64,000 nucleotides of DNA from Puffinus mauretanicus (GCA_023333565.1 JAJKFH010001094.1:930001-994000), one strand, 5' to 3'; shown: positions 1 through 12,540, numbered from the stretch's first letter. Notes: generated by a model from the sequence alone, not told the origin. Numbers and translations: made by a program.

Positions 1-1404
1 GTGATGAGCTGTTACTGGAGACAAAGGATTTGCTAGGTAGTCGTTTGAAAAGTAGAATGGTTGAATGAATCGTAAGTCATAATTCTGGAAGAACCCAGGG
101 TGATCGTTCAGTCTTACTTTCCTGTAACACAGCCTGTAGAGATTTCCAAGTTTACTTCTAGAGAAAGTATTAGTCATGTTGACTCTGTCTTTCTTCACCC
201 ACTAGCTTTACCAGGCTAGTGAGTTCAGCAATGCCTTATAGACCAGTGAAGCCTGAGACAATATTTTCCTACAAATTTTAGAAAATAAATGACTGGTTAA
301 AAAAGAGAGCCTATTCATGTGCCAGTGAGGGGGAAGTAACAACCTGCACATATCCTTTAATTAACATCATGGAGGAGATCCACAACATAAGGCTTCCATC
401 TCATTAAACTAATTGTGTCTTGTAACAGTGTGTTATTTAGAGGCACATCTGTCTTTTATGTGTCTTATTAGCATGAACAACTTCAATATTTAGCAAACCA
501 GTTTTATATACCATTCTATGATCTACTGAGATGATATACAGACTCTAGTGTCTGCAATGCCAATAAAAGTGACTGCTCTCATCTAATGGGAAATGTAAAA
601 ACAACAGAAAAATAAAAGTAAATCTAATTCCACTCTACACCAATAACTGTAGACATAGAAAAAGGTATGTTCCCAGATCCAGAAAGTTCAAAATAGGACC
701 TAAATAGAGCAGCGAGTGGAAGGATAACATGTAGGTAAAATTACCAAATAATTTGAGAATATTTTTAACATACTATTTAACATTGTATTTAACAATGATT
801 AATCTGAATTAATTTGATTTATCTGAACCACCGTAAGTACGTTCTGTTGAAATTTACCTCACTTTTTCAGAATGCTTTTGCAGTTGCTTACTTATTAATA
901 GCATTGAAAGATTGCACTATAAAACATTGGAGTAGAAATTGAGGCAAAAGCAGTTGCTAGGGTTTCTGGTTGAATTTTCAACAAGAACTGAGAACATTTC
1001 AGCTTTTCATTACAAAACCTGACAAATTCACATGGAAAAAATAGCATCTCAAGAGATGAAAGGCAGAATTCGCATGTGAGGGTCAAGCATTTGATCATTA
1101 AACTCAAGAAACAGCCAGCTAAAAGTCTTTCTACTTGCACCTTCAAACTTCGTTATATATGTGTGTGTGTACACATATACTTCCTTTGTCCCTCCTTCTT
1201 TGGTTCCTGTGTTTAAGTTCTTTTTAAACTTTTTTGCTTTAAAGTTCCATTCCCACCCTTTCTGCAAAAGTATGTGTGCTGAGTAAAAATCTCTCAAAAC
1301 AAGGCCCAGAGCAAGATGCTTACAGCGCCTTAAACTGAATATTGCTCAGGATGCTACTATGAATTGTATTTGAAATGAGGACCATCTTTTCTTTTTTCTT
1401 GCAG
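1..1404. other. intronic DNA upstream of first recognised CATSPERB relic exon
   Basis: No coding exon, RNA gene or repeat family could be supported here. By position it should be an intron of the decayed CATSPERB gene, whose 5' exons lie before the window. A short TG/AC-type microsatellite sits at about 1157-1182. The small open frames on the minus strand at 895-1297 have no splice context or recognisable motif. Confidence 0.5.
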
Positions 1405-1504
1405 TGTTAAGCACAGACAGTTTGCATTAGATAATAATGAGAAATCTACCATGTTCCTAGCAAAGAACTCATGCTTGACATCAGCAGTTATTCCAGTTGC
1501 AAAA
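1405..1504 (+). pseudogene. CATSPERB: CATSPERB relic exon (KNSC...AVIPVA)
   Basis: The acceptor ttcttgcag ends at 1404. The frame starting at gtt 1406 is open for 33 codons to a TAA at 1505-1507. The segment around LAKNSCLTSAVIPVA aligns loosely with the cysteine-containing stretch that precedes the GVYIG motif of mammalian CATSPERB. The next relic begins in a phase that needs one leftover base. That would place the donor at 1497, where TT stands instead of GT. The match is weak alone but the position is correct. Confidence 0.5.
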
Positions 1505-1927
1505 TAAATCTGAAGCCAATTGATGTTTTTATGTCAAAATGACTGATGTTGATAAATCTAGGTAAAAGAAATAAATCTGCATATTTGTTTGTAGAGGTTA
1601 AGCACAATAACAGCAACAACTAAGACACAGAAGTTTGAAATGAGCTTAATTTTTATTCCAGTGGTCTCAACCAGCCTTTACTTGTGTCTCAGATAGGCAA
1701 CAGTTCTATGAAAGTTACTGTACTGAAGCATTAGAACTCTCAGGATTTCCAGACATCATTCTGATTTATTCTTTTCATACTAATAGTGGTTTTATCTGAA
1801 TAGGGAAGTGCTGTATCTGTTCTGTGCAAGAAAATTTATTTCCTAAAGAGGTCTAACATAGAGGAGAGATTTTAAAAATAAATCTCTTTCATGTCAATGT
1901 CTTTTTTTTTCTTCTTCTTCTTTATAG

Positions 1928-2017
1928 GTGTCTATGTAGGTGTTAGCTACACTGGATTTGCATATAGAGAAACAAAATGGTTCAATATGACAAAAAACCT
2001 ATGTACCCAACTGGATG
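1928..2017 (+). pseudogene. CATSPERB: CATSPERB relic exon (GVYVGVSYTGF, KWFNMT)
   Basis: The acceptor tttatag ends at 1927. The open frame encodes VYVGVSYTGFAYRETKWFNM and continues to TQLD, matching the family's GVYIG and WFNMT segment. The exon ends with one base before a GTGGTA donor at 2018. Joined to the next relic at 3219, it restores an Asp codon, so the phase is conserved. No stop or indel is seen in it. Confidence 0.85.
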
Positions 2018-3218
2018 GTGGTAGATGTTGATTTTACGATGATTTAACCAGGCAAATATGGCAGGAAGATTATACCAGTCTAATAGGATTGCAGAGGAAA
2101 AAAAAATTTAAATAAATAAATATATAGCATTTATTTATTTATTTACTAATTTTAGAACATGTAGATCTTCTCTGCATGTGAAACAAAAGCAATAATACGT
2201 GAAATATAACCTGAGAGCAACTGTTCTAATTTTAACTGAATTTGTTTAATGATTATGAGGATTAAAAAAAAAAAAAAGGGGTGGGGGGTTGTACTGGTGG
2301 AACTAAAGGGTCAGCAGAAGAGCTGGAGTAAGTTGGGGGAAAAATTATCATGCATTATCAAAACAATATCTTTAATTTGCTATATCAAGTAGAGTTATGA
2401 ATATGAGTTCCTAGATGCTTCTTCTAAAGTTATTTTGGAAGTCTCCTTTAAGAATCAGGACTAAAAATCAGTACTTAAATGATTGTACCCAATGGTAACT
2501 AAATATTTGTATATTTTTATTGTCTGTGTTTATTTGGTCAGTAGTGGTTGTTTTATTTTGTTGACATTATTTGCATGATGGCATTTGGGTCACTGTATGA
2601 AGAATATTGTATTGTCTCTCTATATACCTGAAATTACAGATATTTTGATGATTCATTTCTGGTTGTGGAGAAATTTTACACTTACTACACAGTGTAATCT
2701 TGTTCTGTTTAGGGAGTGTCGATTTAGAGGACATATGCTTCCGATTCAGCTGCCAGGATGTTATTTAAAAACAGCGTTGGTGTGCATATAAAAGGAACTT
2801 CTTTGACATTGGATAGGAGAAGCAATTTAGTTCAGATGCTTAAAACCTGTAGTAAGCTGTATTTTTAGACATGGATCTTACCATTTTTGTGTCAATCATT
2901 TGTAAAGCACTACAGAGCAGCTGGTTGCAGGGACAGTCTGATCCTAAACCTGCCTAGCTGAGTGCATGGAGAAGTACCTCCCTGCAGGCAGCATGCCATC
3001 TCCCAGTACTGTATCATCCAGGGAGCATGCTTAGCTGTGCAGTTTCACGTGTAGGTCACTCTGCAGGTTGGTTGTCTGCATGAGCCTCCCCTCTAGTTTT
3101 GAGGGGAGCTCCTCGGTGTTTCTGCAAATACTCTAGGGTAGACTTTAGGAATGTCAAATGATGCATGAAGGGAACAAAGCAACAACTCTTCACAATGTTC
3201 ATTTTCTCCCTCCCCGAG

Positions 3219-3337
3219 ACTGTGATGACCTGTCGCTTGTGAATATCATCTTAACAAATCACTGTTTAATAGTCCTCACAACAATGGGTTTATTTCTCAG
3301 GGAAGACCTATGCCGTCCTACTGGAAAAATCGTAACA
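3219..3337 (+). pseudogene. CATSPERB: CATSPERB relic exon (DLSLVNIILTNH...GLFLREDL)
   Basis: It encodes DCDDLSLVNIILTNHCLIVL followed by TTMGLFLREDLCRPTGKIVT, one of the clearest family matches in the window. The acceptor is ctccctccccgag. The donor aca|gtaagt at 3338 is consensus. The frame is fully open and ends in phase 0. Upstream codons in the same frame are intronic. Confidence 0.93.
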
Positions 3338-5439
3338 GTAAGTATCAAGAAGTAGCTTTTTAACCCAATTTTACAAAATCCCAGCTAAATAGTAAGTAAC
3401 TATTTTCAGAGAGGTATTCTGGAAATATGACACTGTACATTTCCAGTTTTCTCTTTTCATTTTGTCAAAGATTACTTTTTGAAGCTCTCAGTAAAAGTTT
3501 CTAAAATTAAAGGCAGTGAATAAAGACAAGAAACCTAGCGTTCTTCTTTCAAAAAAGTACATAGTGTTGTCTAAAGAATAAATTTTATACATGAGTTTAC
3601 CGTATTATTGAAGTATTTTGAAAGTAGTATGACACTTCCAGCACTCATTTATTATTATTTTGTACCTCTTACAGAAGGAAAAATTAAATGTTGCACAGGA
3701 AATTAAGTACCTGTTTATTAATTTCAAGCTGCCCAAAGAGCCAAGTTTTCAATGGATTTTGTTGATCTGAGTGATTTGAAATCCAGTTAGCAAGGTTGAC
3801 TAGTTCTTTGTCATTTTGAAGATTTTTTTTTTTTTTTTCTGTTTGGTATATAATCAGCATCTTTTAATCAGCATTTTAGCATATATAAAATTCATTAAAG
3901 CAATGCAAAGGATTGGGCACTGCTGTAAATGCATGATTCCTGTATCTAATATGATGTTTAAACAATATTCTTCCTTGCATTTTTTTCCTGTTAATTGTAG
4001 ACATATGTTTCCTTTGAAATTGCAGGCATTTTCTTTCAAATTGGCCATCTCACCTAGTCATTTCCTTGACAGCTCATTCTATGCACAGAAGTGATCATTC
4101 TACGTACAGAACGGGCAATTACATTTGTAACTTAGGAAACGATGTGTTGCAAATCCTCATAGTGGGTATTTATGAGTACTAGTGATGTTAACTGAGGCAG
4201 AATTTGGAAACAGAGGTAATAAAGTCGCCTCAAGAAGGGCTTGTGGTCCCCAAAGCCTGTTTTCTTTAGCTGAATTATTTGGGCGAATAGAATATGTACT
4301 TTCCATTAAAATACCCTACTTGTGTTCCTAAACTATTACAGGCACAGTAACAGAGCTGCAACAACAAAATGAACACAGAGTTCTGGTACTGGTGTCCACT
4401 GTGCTTTGGTGCCTTTTTCACACCAAACTGTAGTTCTGCCTTCCACGCTGCCTGTGCCAGTGAAGGCAGTGGAGGACACAGGACGGTCTAGAAAAACACT
4501 ATCCGTGCAGCAAAGTGTATTGCATTTCTGAGCCAACATTGTCAGTGATTACATATTCTTCAGTGATTTTTAACTGTTGAAATTAAAGAAGTCTTTTCTA
4601 AGTGTATGAAAAGTTGTAATTTCAGAAAGTCTGGATTCTCATAGGCCTGCAAAAAGCCCATCCTTCATGCAAAGATAGTCTTTCTGCCAAATTTCAAGTC
4701 TTTATGGAAAACATGGTGCCACAAGAGCTTTTCCATAAGTCACTAAATTTATTTATTTGTTTATTTTACAGGAGTAGGACAAAACAATGTATTTTTTCCT
4801 GACCCTATCATTAGAGATGGATGAACTTTTAGCCATTATTTTCCAAATTTTGGAAATGTCAGCCTGAGATGGAAAGCTTGCAAGGAAAATTTCACTCCAA
4901 ATAGCTAGTTTGGCAAATTTATGAGCTGTTCTATGATTCTTACTAGAAGATTCTGTATTCAACTATCTTAACAACGAACAATGCTATTAAGCTTGTTTTT
5001 AATGCAACTTCCATGGTTGTGGCGGCATCCTTCTGGGATTAAAAGACTCCACGTGAAGTACCTGACTGACTCCAGTTTCTAAACTGGATATGTGCAAGTT
5101 TAGCAACACAAATCATGATTGTATGATGGACAGCTATGAGATGTTTACTCACAAAATTAAAACAATTAAATATTCTCAATAGCTATGTATTTGTGCACTG
5201 GAGGAGTAAGACCAATGTAAGGCCTCATTAAAGGATAACATTCTATTACGGTAGCCAATGCCTATGCCAATATTACTTTGTGGCCTGATGATAAAAGAAA
5301 CAAACAAACAAACAAAAAGATAGATAAAAGAACAAGAAAAACTGTAGAGACATCAACAAATCTCTTTTACTATCATTACAATTTGTGCTGTCTTTATTGT
5401 GTGCTATTTTTATCATTCTTAATTCCTTTCTTTCTCTAC
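3338..5439. other. pseudogene intron, nothing recognised
   Basis: AT-rich intronic sequence between two relic exons. It contains a T-rich run at about 3822-3840. The open frames on both strands at 3816-4094 and the minus frame at 4336-4539 show no homology I recognise. Confidence 0.4.
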
Positions 5440-5560
5440 TTCTCTAAAGTGAGGCTCCATGGCTTTGAAATGGTAAGAAACCTGGAATGTAATCTGTTTT
5501 CAGCCTTCATATTTTCAAAACTCTTTGCATGTGTGACTATTTGTTTGAAAGTATTTGAAC
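5440..5560 (+). pseudogene. CATSPERB: CATSPERB relic exon (FSK...GFEMV), acceptor apparently lost
   Basis: The frame beginning TTC at 5440 gives FSKVRLHGFEMVRNLECN, which lines up with the FSR...GFERV...ERC segment of mammalian CATSPERB. The previous exon ends in phase 0, so an exon starting exactly at 5440 fits. The two bases before it are AC (5438-5439) after a strong pyrimidine tract, suggesting a mutated AG. The 3' border is unclear. The V-T-I-C stretch near 5535 may be the counterpart of the V-T-V-T part. Confidence 0.5.
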
Positions 5561-5599
5561 TCTTTGGGACAAAACTGCTTAACATAGGGACATTTTAGG

Positions 5600-8298
5600 G
5601 TAAGCCAATATATTAGTAAAATGCAACTTCAGATTGTAACTCTGGAATTTAGTTGCAGCTACTTGAAATTTGCTGGAATGTTACCAGTGGATATTCTTGT
5701 AAGTATGCAAAGGGATGTTTTTAAACAGAATGAAAAAAGCTTCGATCTTCTGTATGATCAGAATAATTAGATCTCCAGCGGGTGGTATTGCTGCTGTTTG
5801 TTTATGTTCAGACATTTCACTTTCCTGACTAGGAGAATAATCCATGTGCTACTTTCTTGGAGGTCTTTCAGAGTACTCAGCAGATTCCATCTTTCTTAGC
5901 TTGATCTCAGTCAAGATTTAAGTGATCTAGCTATAACCAAATACAATGAATCATTCGTTTTGCCTGCCTATTATTGAAAATAAACTTGTGTTATTTATAG
6001 ATTTATTTTTATGTCAAAGGAGATACAATGACTTTACTTTTTATTTCTCATAGAATGCTTATTTCAGTGCAAGTATATGGTATGATCACCAGTGTCTAGC
6101 TAACAGAGAAATCTATGAAGGTAAAATATCAGATTTTAAATTTAAGAGGAAGAGAAAAAAATAATAAAAATCATAATAAAGTCCATTCAGAAGTTAATTT
6201 TTTTCAGCTTCTCAATCTCAAAATTGTTAAGGAATTCATATCCTACTAAACTTGCATAGAATTTGGGGACGAAACTCCCTAGTTCACGTGGACATCTCGA
6301 TTCTTAATTGCCAAGTATCTCTTTAATTTTAGAGCTACTTAATTTCTTAAATTTTATCCTGCTTCTAATGTTCTTCCACATCTCCTTGTATCTGGCGAAA
6401 GGAACAGAAACCTATGATTTTGACATGTCAGTACAGATAATGGAAAAACGGGATGGAAAGAATCCTGCGCTTTCTACCCGTGCTCCGCAAAGCCATACGG
6501 CACCTGGTGCTCCCGCGCTTACCTGTCCGGCCGCCCGTCGGTAAGCGCACCACCTCCTGCACAGGCAGCAGAAGGCACGCGCCGCTGCGGCCAGCGCTGC
6601 CGAGCGGCCGTTGAGGAGCTCCGCGTTTCTGAGATGAGGATTCTTGCTCGGCTAGTTCACGTAACATTCACGTGAAACAAAGTTACTCAGGTCTTGGGAC
6701 AAAATTAGCTTGTGCGCAAGTAAATATACATAGATGAGTATTTTAAAAGATACATTTGTGTCATCCATCTTTTACATGTATTGTGCACAAGCACATTCAA
6801 ATACCAGTGCTTACTTTCTGATTCTTAATATCGTTTTGCATAGTTGTTTGCATTCAAAACAGCTACTCTTGCAATACAGATTGAAAACAACATTTGAGAA
6901 CTCCAGATCACAAGTTCTTCTCAAAAGTGTCCATGAAGTCCACTGAGAGATCCCATATGCAGAGGTTGGCATGTCTATGTCCATGTAGTGTACAGCAAGT
7001 TGAAAGGCACTATCCTCATGCCAAAATTAGCCTTTGTGAATACACCACTGTTCCTTGTCTCATTAAAGAGGCGACTAGGAAAGGACTCAAATCATGACTA
7101 GTGCAGAAAAAGGTCTGGGGAATTTCTCAAAGTACGTATCTGAGTTTCTGTTTTCTTTCCCTATGTCCAAATACTAGACTAGATGGATCTTTTCTCCCTT
7201 TAAATAGCTGTTATTTTCTTATATACAGAAATGTACTTTTCATTTCTTTAAAACAGTTCTTATTCTTTCAATAAATTGAAGAACACACCATAGAGGTGCT
7301 AATGTTCCTTTTAAACTGCTCAGAAATATACTAGTAGGCACATCCTCTTTTGTATGCAGAGCAGAGACTGTATCATTAATATTTCTTTATGTATAAAATC
7401 ACTCAATTATACAAAATGATATAGACACTGTTCTGAAATTACTTAGCACATAATCTGCAATTTTTTTTTAAAAGAGATGGTAGATTAAAGTTTCATCTAT
7501 TCTAGAGGATGTTGTTAGTGTCACATTCAACAAAGATAAAACATGGAGCCAGGTAAGAAAATGGAAGATTTACATTGACTTCAACAATATGCTGCATAGT
7601 ACAAGTTTGCCTGATAGTTTAATAATTTTAAGGTTCCTTTTTTTTTTTACCATTTCTCTGCCTGCGTATTTTAAGCTTTAATATTACTAGTCCATAAATA
7701 CTGACATATTGTATCCCAGGATTAGAAATTTAAAACTGCTGTTTAAAAAATGCTTTCCAGATTATTTAATCAATAAATTCTAGTTCATACTGTATCCTAA
7801 TAATCTTACTGATTGGTACTGGTAACCTCTGGTCCTTTTAGGATCAGTGAGGCACCAGACAGTTGCAAGTAGGCTTTTGCGTGGACTTAGATGGAGATCC
7901 AGGGACCTTAATTTGGAATTCTTTATCAGAAGGAATTTGTTATACCTATAGGAAAGGCTGCTTAACTTTCACCTCCTAAGTTTTCCAGGTGAATGATACC
8001 AGATGAATGATTAAAGTTTGCCTTAGTTTCAAATGAATGCTAACTTCTATGCAAGTAACGTTCAGGACTTGAATAAATCTAAGTATTGCTGAAGAGTTTT
8101 GTAAGAAGGCATTCTACCTTGATACTTATATGCCTTTTATTTAAGTATGTGGCACTAAGGCAGTTTATGCTGAGGATCCGATTTTAACTTTAGCATACAG
8201 AAACAGAGGAAACTCAAATGAGCCCATTCGTAATGTCAACATGCAGAGTTTACTAACAATATACTTTCTTTCTCTTGGGTGTCGACCTGTTTTTATAG
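5600..8298. other. pseudogene intron with one CpG-rich patch
   Basis: Mostly AT-rich intron. The only distinct part is the CpG-rich patch at about 6440-6630, listed separately. No exon of the neighbouring gene was found in it. Confidence 0.4.
6440..6630. other. isolated CpG-rich patch with mirrored splice-donor-like sites
   Basis: About 190 bases rich in CpG inside strongly AT-rich sequence. It contains GCGCTTAC at 6515-6522 and its inverted copy GTAAGCGC at 6541-6548. Each reads as a good splice donor, on the minus and plus strand respectively. Both strands have short open frames through the patch. It may be a small orphan CpG island or an inserted fragment. No protein family was recognised. 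Confidence 0.4.
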
Positions 8299-8424
8299 TT
8301 ATGATCCCTTCACTAGTTGGGCAAGTTGCTTCCTGGAGGACTCAATAACACAAAGACATCTTCCAAAAGAGTAATAGCGTTTCTGATTGATTATGAGCAG
8401 AATACAGGAATAGGTATTTTTATG
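8299..8424 (+). pseudogene. CATSPERB: CATSPERB relic exon (YDPFTSWASC / VIAFLIDYEQNTG), 1-nt frameshift
   Basis: The acceptor gtttttatag ends at 8298. The first part, in the frame of TAT 8300, reads YDPFTSWASCFLE, matching the family's EPFLEWVPC. The second part, one frame over, reads VIAFLIDYEQNTGIGIFM, matching VLTFLVDQERGTGVYLF. The two halves join only if one base has been lost at about 8333-8345. The likely donor is GTGCAG at 8425, phase 0, which agrees with the next relic. Confidence 0.9.
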
Positions 8425-8919
8425 GTGCAGGCATGTTATAGAACCAGGGACAATTTCTCTGGCTTTGCATATATATATTATGTTTATAAATTAGATTAAA
8501 TTGATCGTTCTTACTTGTCATTCTAACATATTTGAACAAAGAAGGTTGCATGATGTTAGTGAGCAGTTTAGGCAAGACACTTCAACCCAGGAGATCTTGG
8601 TGCTGTTCTCAGCTTCTTCACTGTACAGGCAAATTGCTTTGTTTCTTTGTGTATCAGTTTTCCTATTTCTAAATTGGGGCAATTTACAAGAACTTAGAAG
8701 AATCTGTTCACTGTGTGAAATTCAGTCTGAGAAGATTGAGGAGAGGTTTGCAGGATGCAAATGCTTTTCTGGTTTATGTTGGACTTCTGCCTGATAGAGA
8801 ATTTCTCCTAAAAGACTCTCAATTTGAGATCTCTGCCAGCAATGCATTAAAAATTGTAAAATAGGAATTATGTATTTTTCTCTTTTATTTCTGTGCTATT
8901 TCCTCCTTCCCATACACAG

Positions 8920-9039
8920 GACCCAGTGGCAGTATCTTCTCATCAGCACAATTATTTTGATTTGAATGAATTTTTAGATTCAGCTGGAAACACAATCTGC
9001 TTCTCCAGATTTCCCACAGATTCAGCTACAACTCCTTTG
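8920..9039 (+). pseudogene. CATSPERB: CATSPERB relic exon (...FSRFPTDSATTPL)
   Basis: The acceptor catacacag ends at 8919. Forty open codons start with Asp and end FSRFPTDSATTPL, matching the FRFPSSFSSPV segment. The presumed donor at 9040 reads GTTTAG, a poor site, and the frame meets TAG at 9043 if it is not spliced. Phase 0 at both ends agrees with the flanking relics. Confidence 0.75.
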
Positions 9040-9465
9040 GTTTAGCTACGGCACCTTTCCCTTTTCTTAAAAACTTTTCATCTTCCAAACACAGAAAAAA
9101 TATTCTTTCTTGAATATTACAGGTGACCATGGAGTACTTGTATTTGACCAGTTAAAGGTCCAACACATTTGAAATCAGATATGTAATATTTACTGCTTTC
9201 CTTCTCCAACATATGCTTTCTACTGACTTTAAATTCATTCCCAGCTTAAGTTTACTTTTACTCTTTTTGTTTACTCTCACTTTTTTGGTGGTCTATATAA
9301 TAACTGCATAGCCATTATACTATTATCTCAGCTATTGATACTTCATGTATTATTTCTCTTCAGAAGAAGTCAATGGTTGCTGTTTACAATATAAGAGATC
9401 ACAAACTGTATCAGAACCCAAAATTTCCAGTGTTTGTATTTCCAAACACCAGATTTTTGCCACAT

Positions 9466-9517
9466 GGAATGTTTTTTTCACCCGCAGAGTCATTTCCTCT
9501 ATGTTTATGGAAATGAG
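9466..9517 (+). pseudogene. CATSPERB: CATSPERB relic exon (HPQSHFLYVYGNE), acceptor and frame damaged
   Basis: It encodes HPQSHFLYVYGNE, nearly the mammalian HPRSHFLYAYGNQ, followed by a consensus donor GTATGT at 9518. The GM codons at 9466-9471 are one base out of frame with it, because the T run at 9472-9478 appears one base too long. The expected acceptor AG at 9464-9465 reads AT after a pyrimidine-rich stretch. Confidence 0.85.
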
Positions 9518-9574
9518 GTATGTATGCGAAGAAAGTAATGTTGAATTTGAGTGTAACCTTTTTTTTTTTTTTAG

Positions 9575-9720
9575 GAAGTAAATGGTCCAAATCTGTTGTT
9601 AGAACTGTTCTGGCAAAGTTGTTGCTCATTTCAGTGGAATCCAGCTCAAAATTATTAGGTTCATGCATTTTTCAATTACTGGACTCACTTTTTTTGCAGG
9701 GTTGTACCATCTCTATCAGT
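9575..9720 (+). pseudogene. CATSPERB: CATSPERB relic exon (EVNGPN / VAHFSG...SITGLTFFAG), frameshifted
   Basis: The acceptor is a long T run ending in tttag at 9574. The phase-0 frame begins EVNGPN, like SVDGGN of the family. From about 9609 the matching frame is one base later and reads VAHFSGIQLKIIRFMH then FSITGLTFFAGLYHLY, aligned with IANFHDDIIKKTFHSF and YTSAITFVSQRGKVYS. The exact site of the shift and the 3' border are uncertain. Confidence 0.75.
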
Positions 9721-11640
9721 GGTCTCATTTAAATTGTGAAACTTTCTGAAATAATAGCTATTCAGCATCAGTACCATTGGCAGAAATTGATCTTTAGTGA
9801 AGAAATCCTTCAATTTAGGTTTTTGTAGAGACTGCTTAAGAAGTTATCTGTAAATAATTTTTTGTTATAGGGAAATCTTGAATCAACAGGAAGAGGTTTT
9901 TTATAAACAAGGTTCTGTGTTCTGTCAGTTTGGTCTATGCACAGTAGTTTACAACCAATTATTATTGCTTGTAAATAAAAGGCATTTTTACACTTGATGG
10001 AATAGACGTACTCTTTTCAGAAAATATTAATTAACTAATAAACAGTCTCTGTAGTGGCTCTGCCTCTAGGTATACATAGTAATTCAGCAGTGGCTATTTA
10101 TTTAACAGGTGTGGTTATCTAGTGATGGAGGCAATTCTTTTCAATTATGAATAAGTCTGGAAGATGAAAAAAATTATAAAAGCAAACGTGTGTACAGTCA
10201 TTCAGTCACATTCATGAGTGATAAGGGAAGCATTTTCTTCACTAAGGCAGGTGAGGAATTTCAACCTACTTTTGCAGTGAAGCAAGGCGTGACAACTATA
10301 TGAAAAGCTCCTGCATTAACCAATCTTCACACATACCTTGTTAATGCCATTTTACAGTAAACATGTTCTCTACAGGAATGTTAATACTTCCTGTTGATAA
10401 CTTTTCAGTAAACTGCCAAGTTAGAATACTTGAAAGAAAGTCAAGGTTTGTAGAAAGTAGTAGTACTGTGTTTTGTTAGTTGTGTAGTTGGCAGAATCAA
10501 GCTTTTAATCACACAATCCTTCACCTGCTTGAAGAGCAGCAGGCTTCAGGCAAAGTATTATACTGATACCAACATACAAAGACAAACAAGGAAAGTGTAG
10601 TATGTGATTGTGCTAAGCATGAGGAGTCATGCTCCTTACTTGCTGAGAGGCCATCAAAGGACATAGCAAACTAGTCGGTCATATACCATATATTCCTTGT
10701 TCATCTGCTGCAGAATGCAGATGGCTGCAATGAAATAGCTCCTGTATTGTCACTATATGGATTGAATCTGAACAGGCAGACTGCCCTTTCTCCTTTTCCA
10801 TTTGTTGTAGTGTGCTATGTATAGCAAACTAGGATAAAATTGGCTTATATAGATATCAGGAAAGTATAGATTTAATTATGTGTCTTCTAATTAATCTCTT
10901 CACTTGGGGAAAAAAAAAAAAATTTACTCCATGTAAGAAGAGAACTCTTTAGAAGTCACTTTCTATGACATAACAGTGATTCACCAGTCCAAGAGCTGCT
11001 GATTTTAGTTGAATGTTTTTGTACTATACTTTGCCATGAAGGAGAAGAAAATGTGACATTATTTTTGTGTAGTGACAGTCCTGTGAGAATCCAAATCCAA
11101 TTTGCTCACTGCTCCACTAATATACAAATAAACCTACCAAGTTAAATGTATATACATAAATTTCACTGGAGGAGGTGTGTAGTGATGCTTCAGTAAGAAG
11201 TAAATTGTGTGTGAAAGATTATGGAAATCAATGGGAATTTTGCCATTGTTTTTGCCATGCTTTGATTTGAGCCCTAGGTTTTCCAGTCCTATAAAGAACA
11301 ATACGGACATGAAGCCCTTTGTTCTTGTAGAACCTCCTTGAATTTATTAGACATAAGTATCCGTCCCAAATGACCAGTGCAGGATGATGCACATGGTATC
11401 TTTTGAGGTATCTTAGGAAAAAACATTCTGTTTTGTTCACTTCTCGATTTGCTCTAAAGAGGTTATTTTCTTCCCCTTACTAATTTACTGTGAAAGTGTT
11501 TCTTTGGGTGTATGTCAAAAAAAGAGATCTGACTGAAGTACTGAACCTCACTGCTACTCCTGTAGCTTAAGCAGCATGACTTTTGTCTTCTCATGTGCAT
11601 TATCTGCTTCTAATTTATTGACTGTATTTCTTCTTTGTAG
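9721..11640. other. pseudogene intron, nothing recognised
   Basis: AT-rich intron between two relic exons. No repeat family, RNA gene or coding segment was recognised in it. Confidence 0.4.
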
Positions 11641-11792
11641 GTTTGGAAACATATGCCAGGTCTGAGACTCTAACAGCAAATGTTGTCAGTTTGTACTATG
11701 ACCATTTGGGAGTTTTGCATCTAATTACTTTGAATAAGTCAAAGTCTGATAGGCTGGAAATAAGGAAGCTAGATGTTTTAACATCAGTGGAG
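11641..11792 (+). pseudogene. CATSPERB: CATSPERB relic exon (LYYDHLGVLHLITL)
   Basis: The acceptor ttctttgtag ends at 11640. The frame reads LETYARSETLTANVVS followed by LYYDHLGVLHLITL, an excellent match to the LYYDHLGFLHKLTL region. It stays open to the putative donor GTCAGC at 11793, phase 0, which agrees with the next relic. No lesion is visible inside the exon. Confidence 0.92.
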
Positions 11793-12299
11793 GTCAGCTG
11801 TCAAAAAAAACTTAAATAACTGTTGCAAAATATCCTTTAAATCTTCAAGGAACAGTTTGTCGCTGTGCGCAACTTCAAGAAGATTTGGTTTGTGCAAGAA
11901 ATTGAATCAAAAATATCCCTATTGTATGGAGAAATGCCAGGCATATATACAGCTGTATGTACATTTTAAATGTATGAGACGGACTGTGTGACAACTGTTC
12001 TGCATTCAGAGTAATATTCAGAGAATAGATAACTATGAATTCTGTAGTACCAGTCTCCATTCTACCACAAAAAGAGTGAACTGACCTCTGTGTTTAGAGC
12101 CCCTCTACAGCTCCCTCCAAACTGAGCATGCTCCAGAAGGCCTTTTAATCCAGCTCGTGTGGCCAGGCTATACTTCTCTGATGCAGAGGGCTTTGAGAAT
12201 TCACTTCACCCTTCGAACACAGGTGGGTCCCTAGTGCTGCTGCATAGGCAGACATTATATGAAAAATATATGTATATGAAAAATTACATTTCTGATTTG

Positions 12300-12540
12300 C
12301 AACTTTTCACTTATCCACATTGAATCTCACCTGCCCTTTTATAATCAGTCACATAATACCACAACATCCCTCTGCAACTCTACGCAGTCAGACACTATCT
12401 GTACTACACTTAGAATCATTAGTGACATTCACCACCGTGTCTTTCATTCTTTCCAATTCAGTTTTGAATAAACTGAACACAAATATGCTGAATGCAAAGA
12501 CTGTGGGACTCTGCAAGTTACCTCCCTCCCGTGAGATACG
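12300..12540. repeat. possible ancient interspersed repeat fragment
   Basis: The run from about 12310 (TTATCCACATTGAATCTCAC, then CCCTCTGCAACTCTACGCAG) resembles a widespread old sauropsid repeat that I recall. It reads antisense to such elements. Divergence is high and I cannot name the family. A repeat-masking run would settle it. Confidence 0.35.

Noticed and set aside
1..60. Possible further CATSPERB exon at the window edge (ELLLETKDLL before GTAGTC)
   Set aside because: Too short and only vaguely similar to the expected segment; no acceptor is visible.
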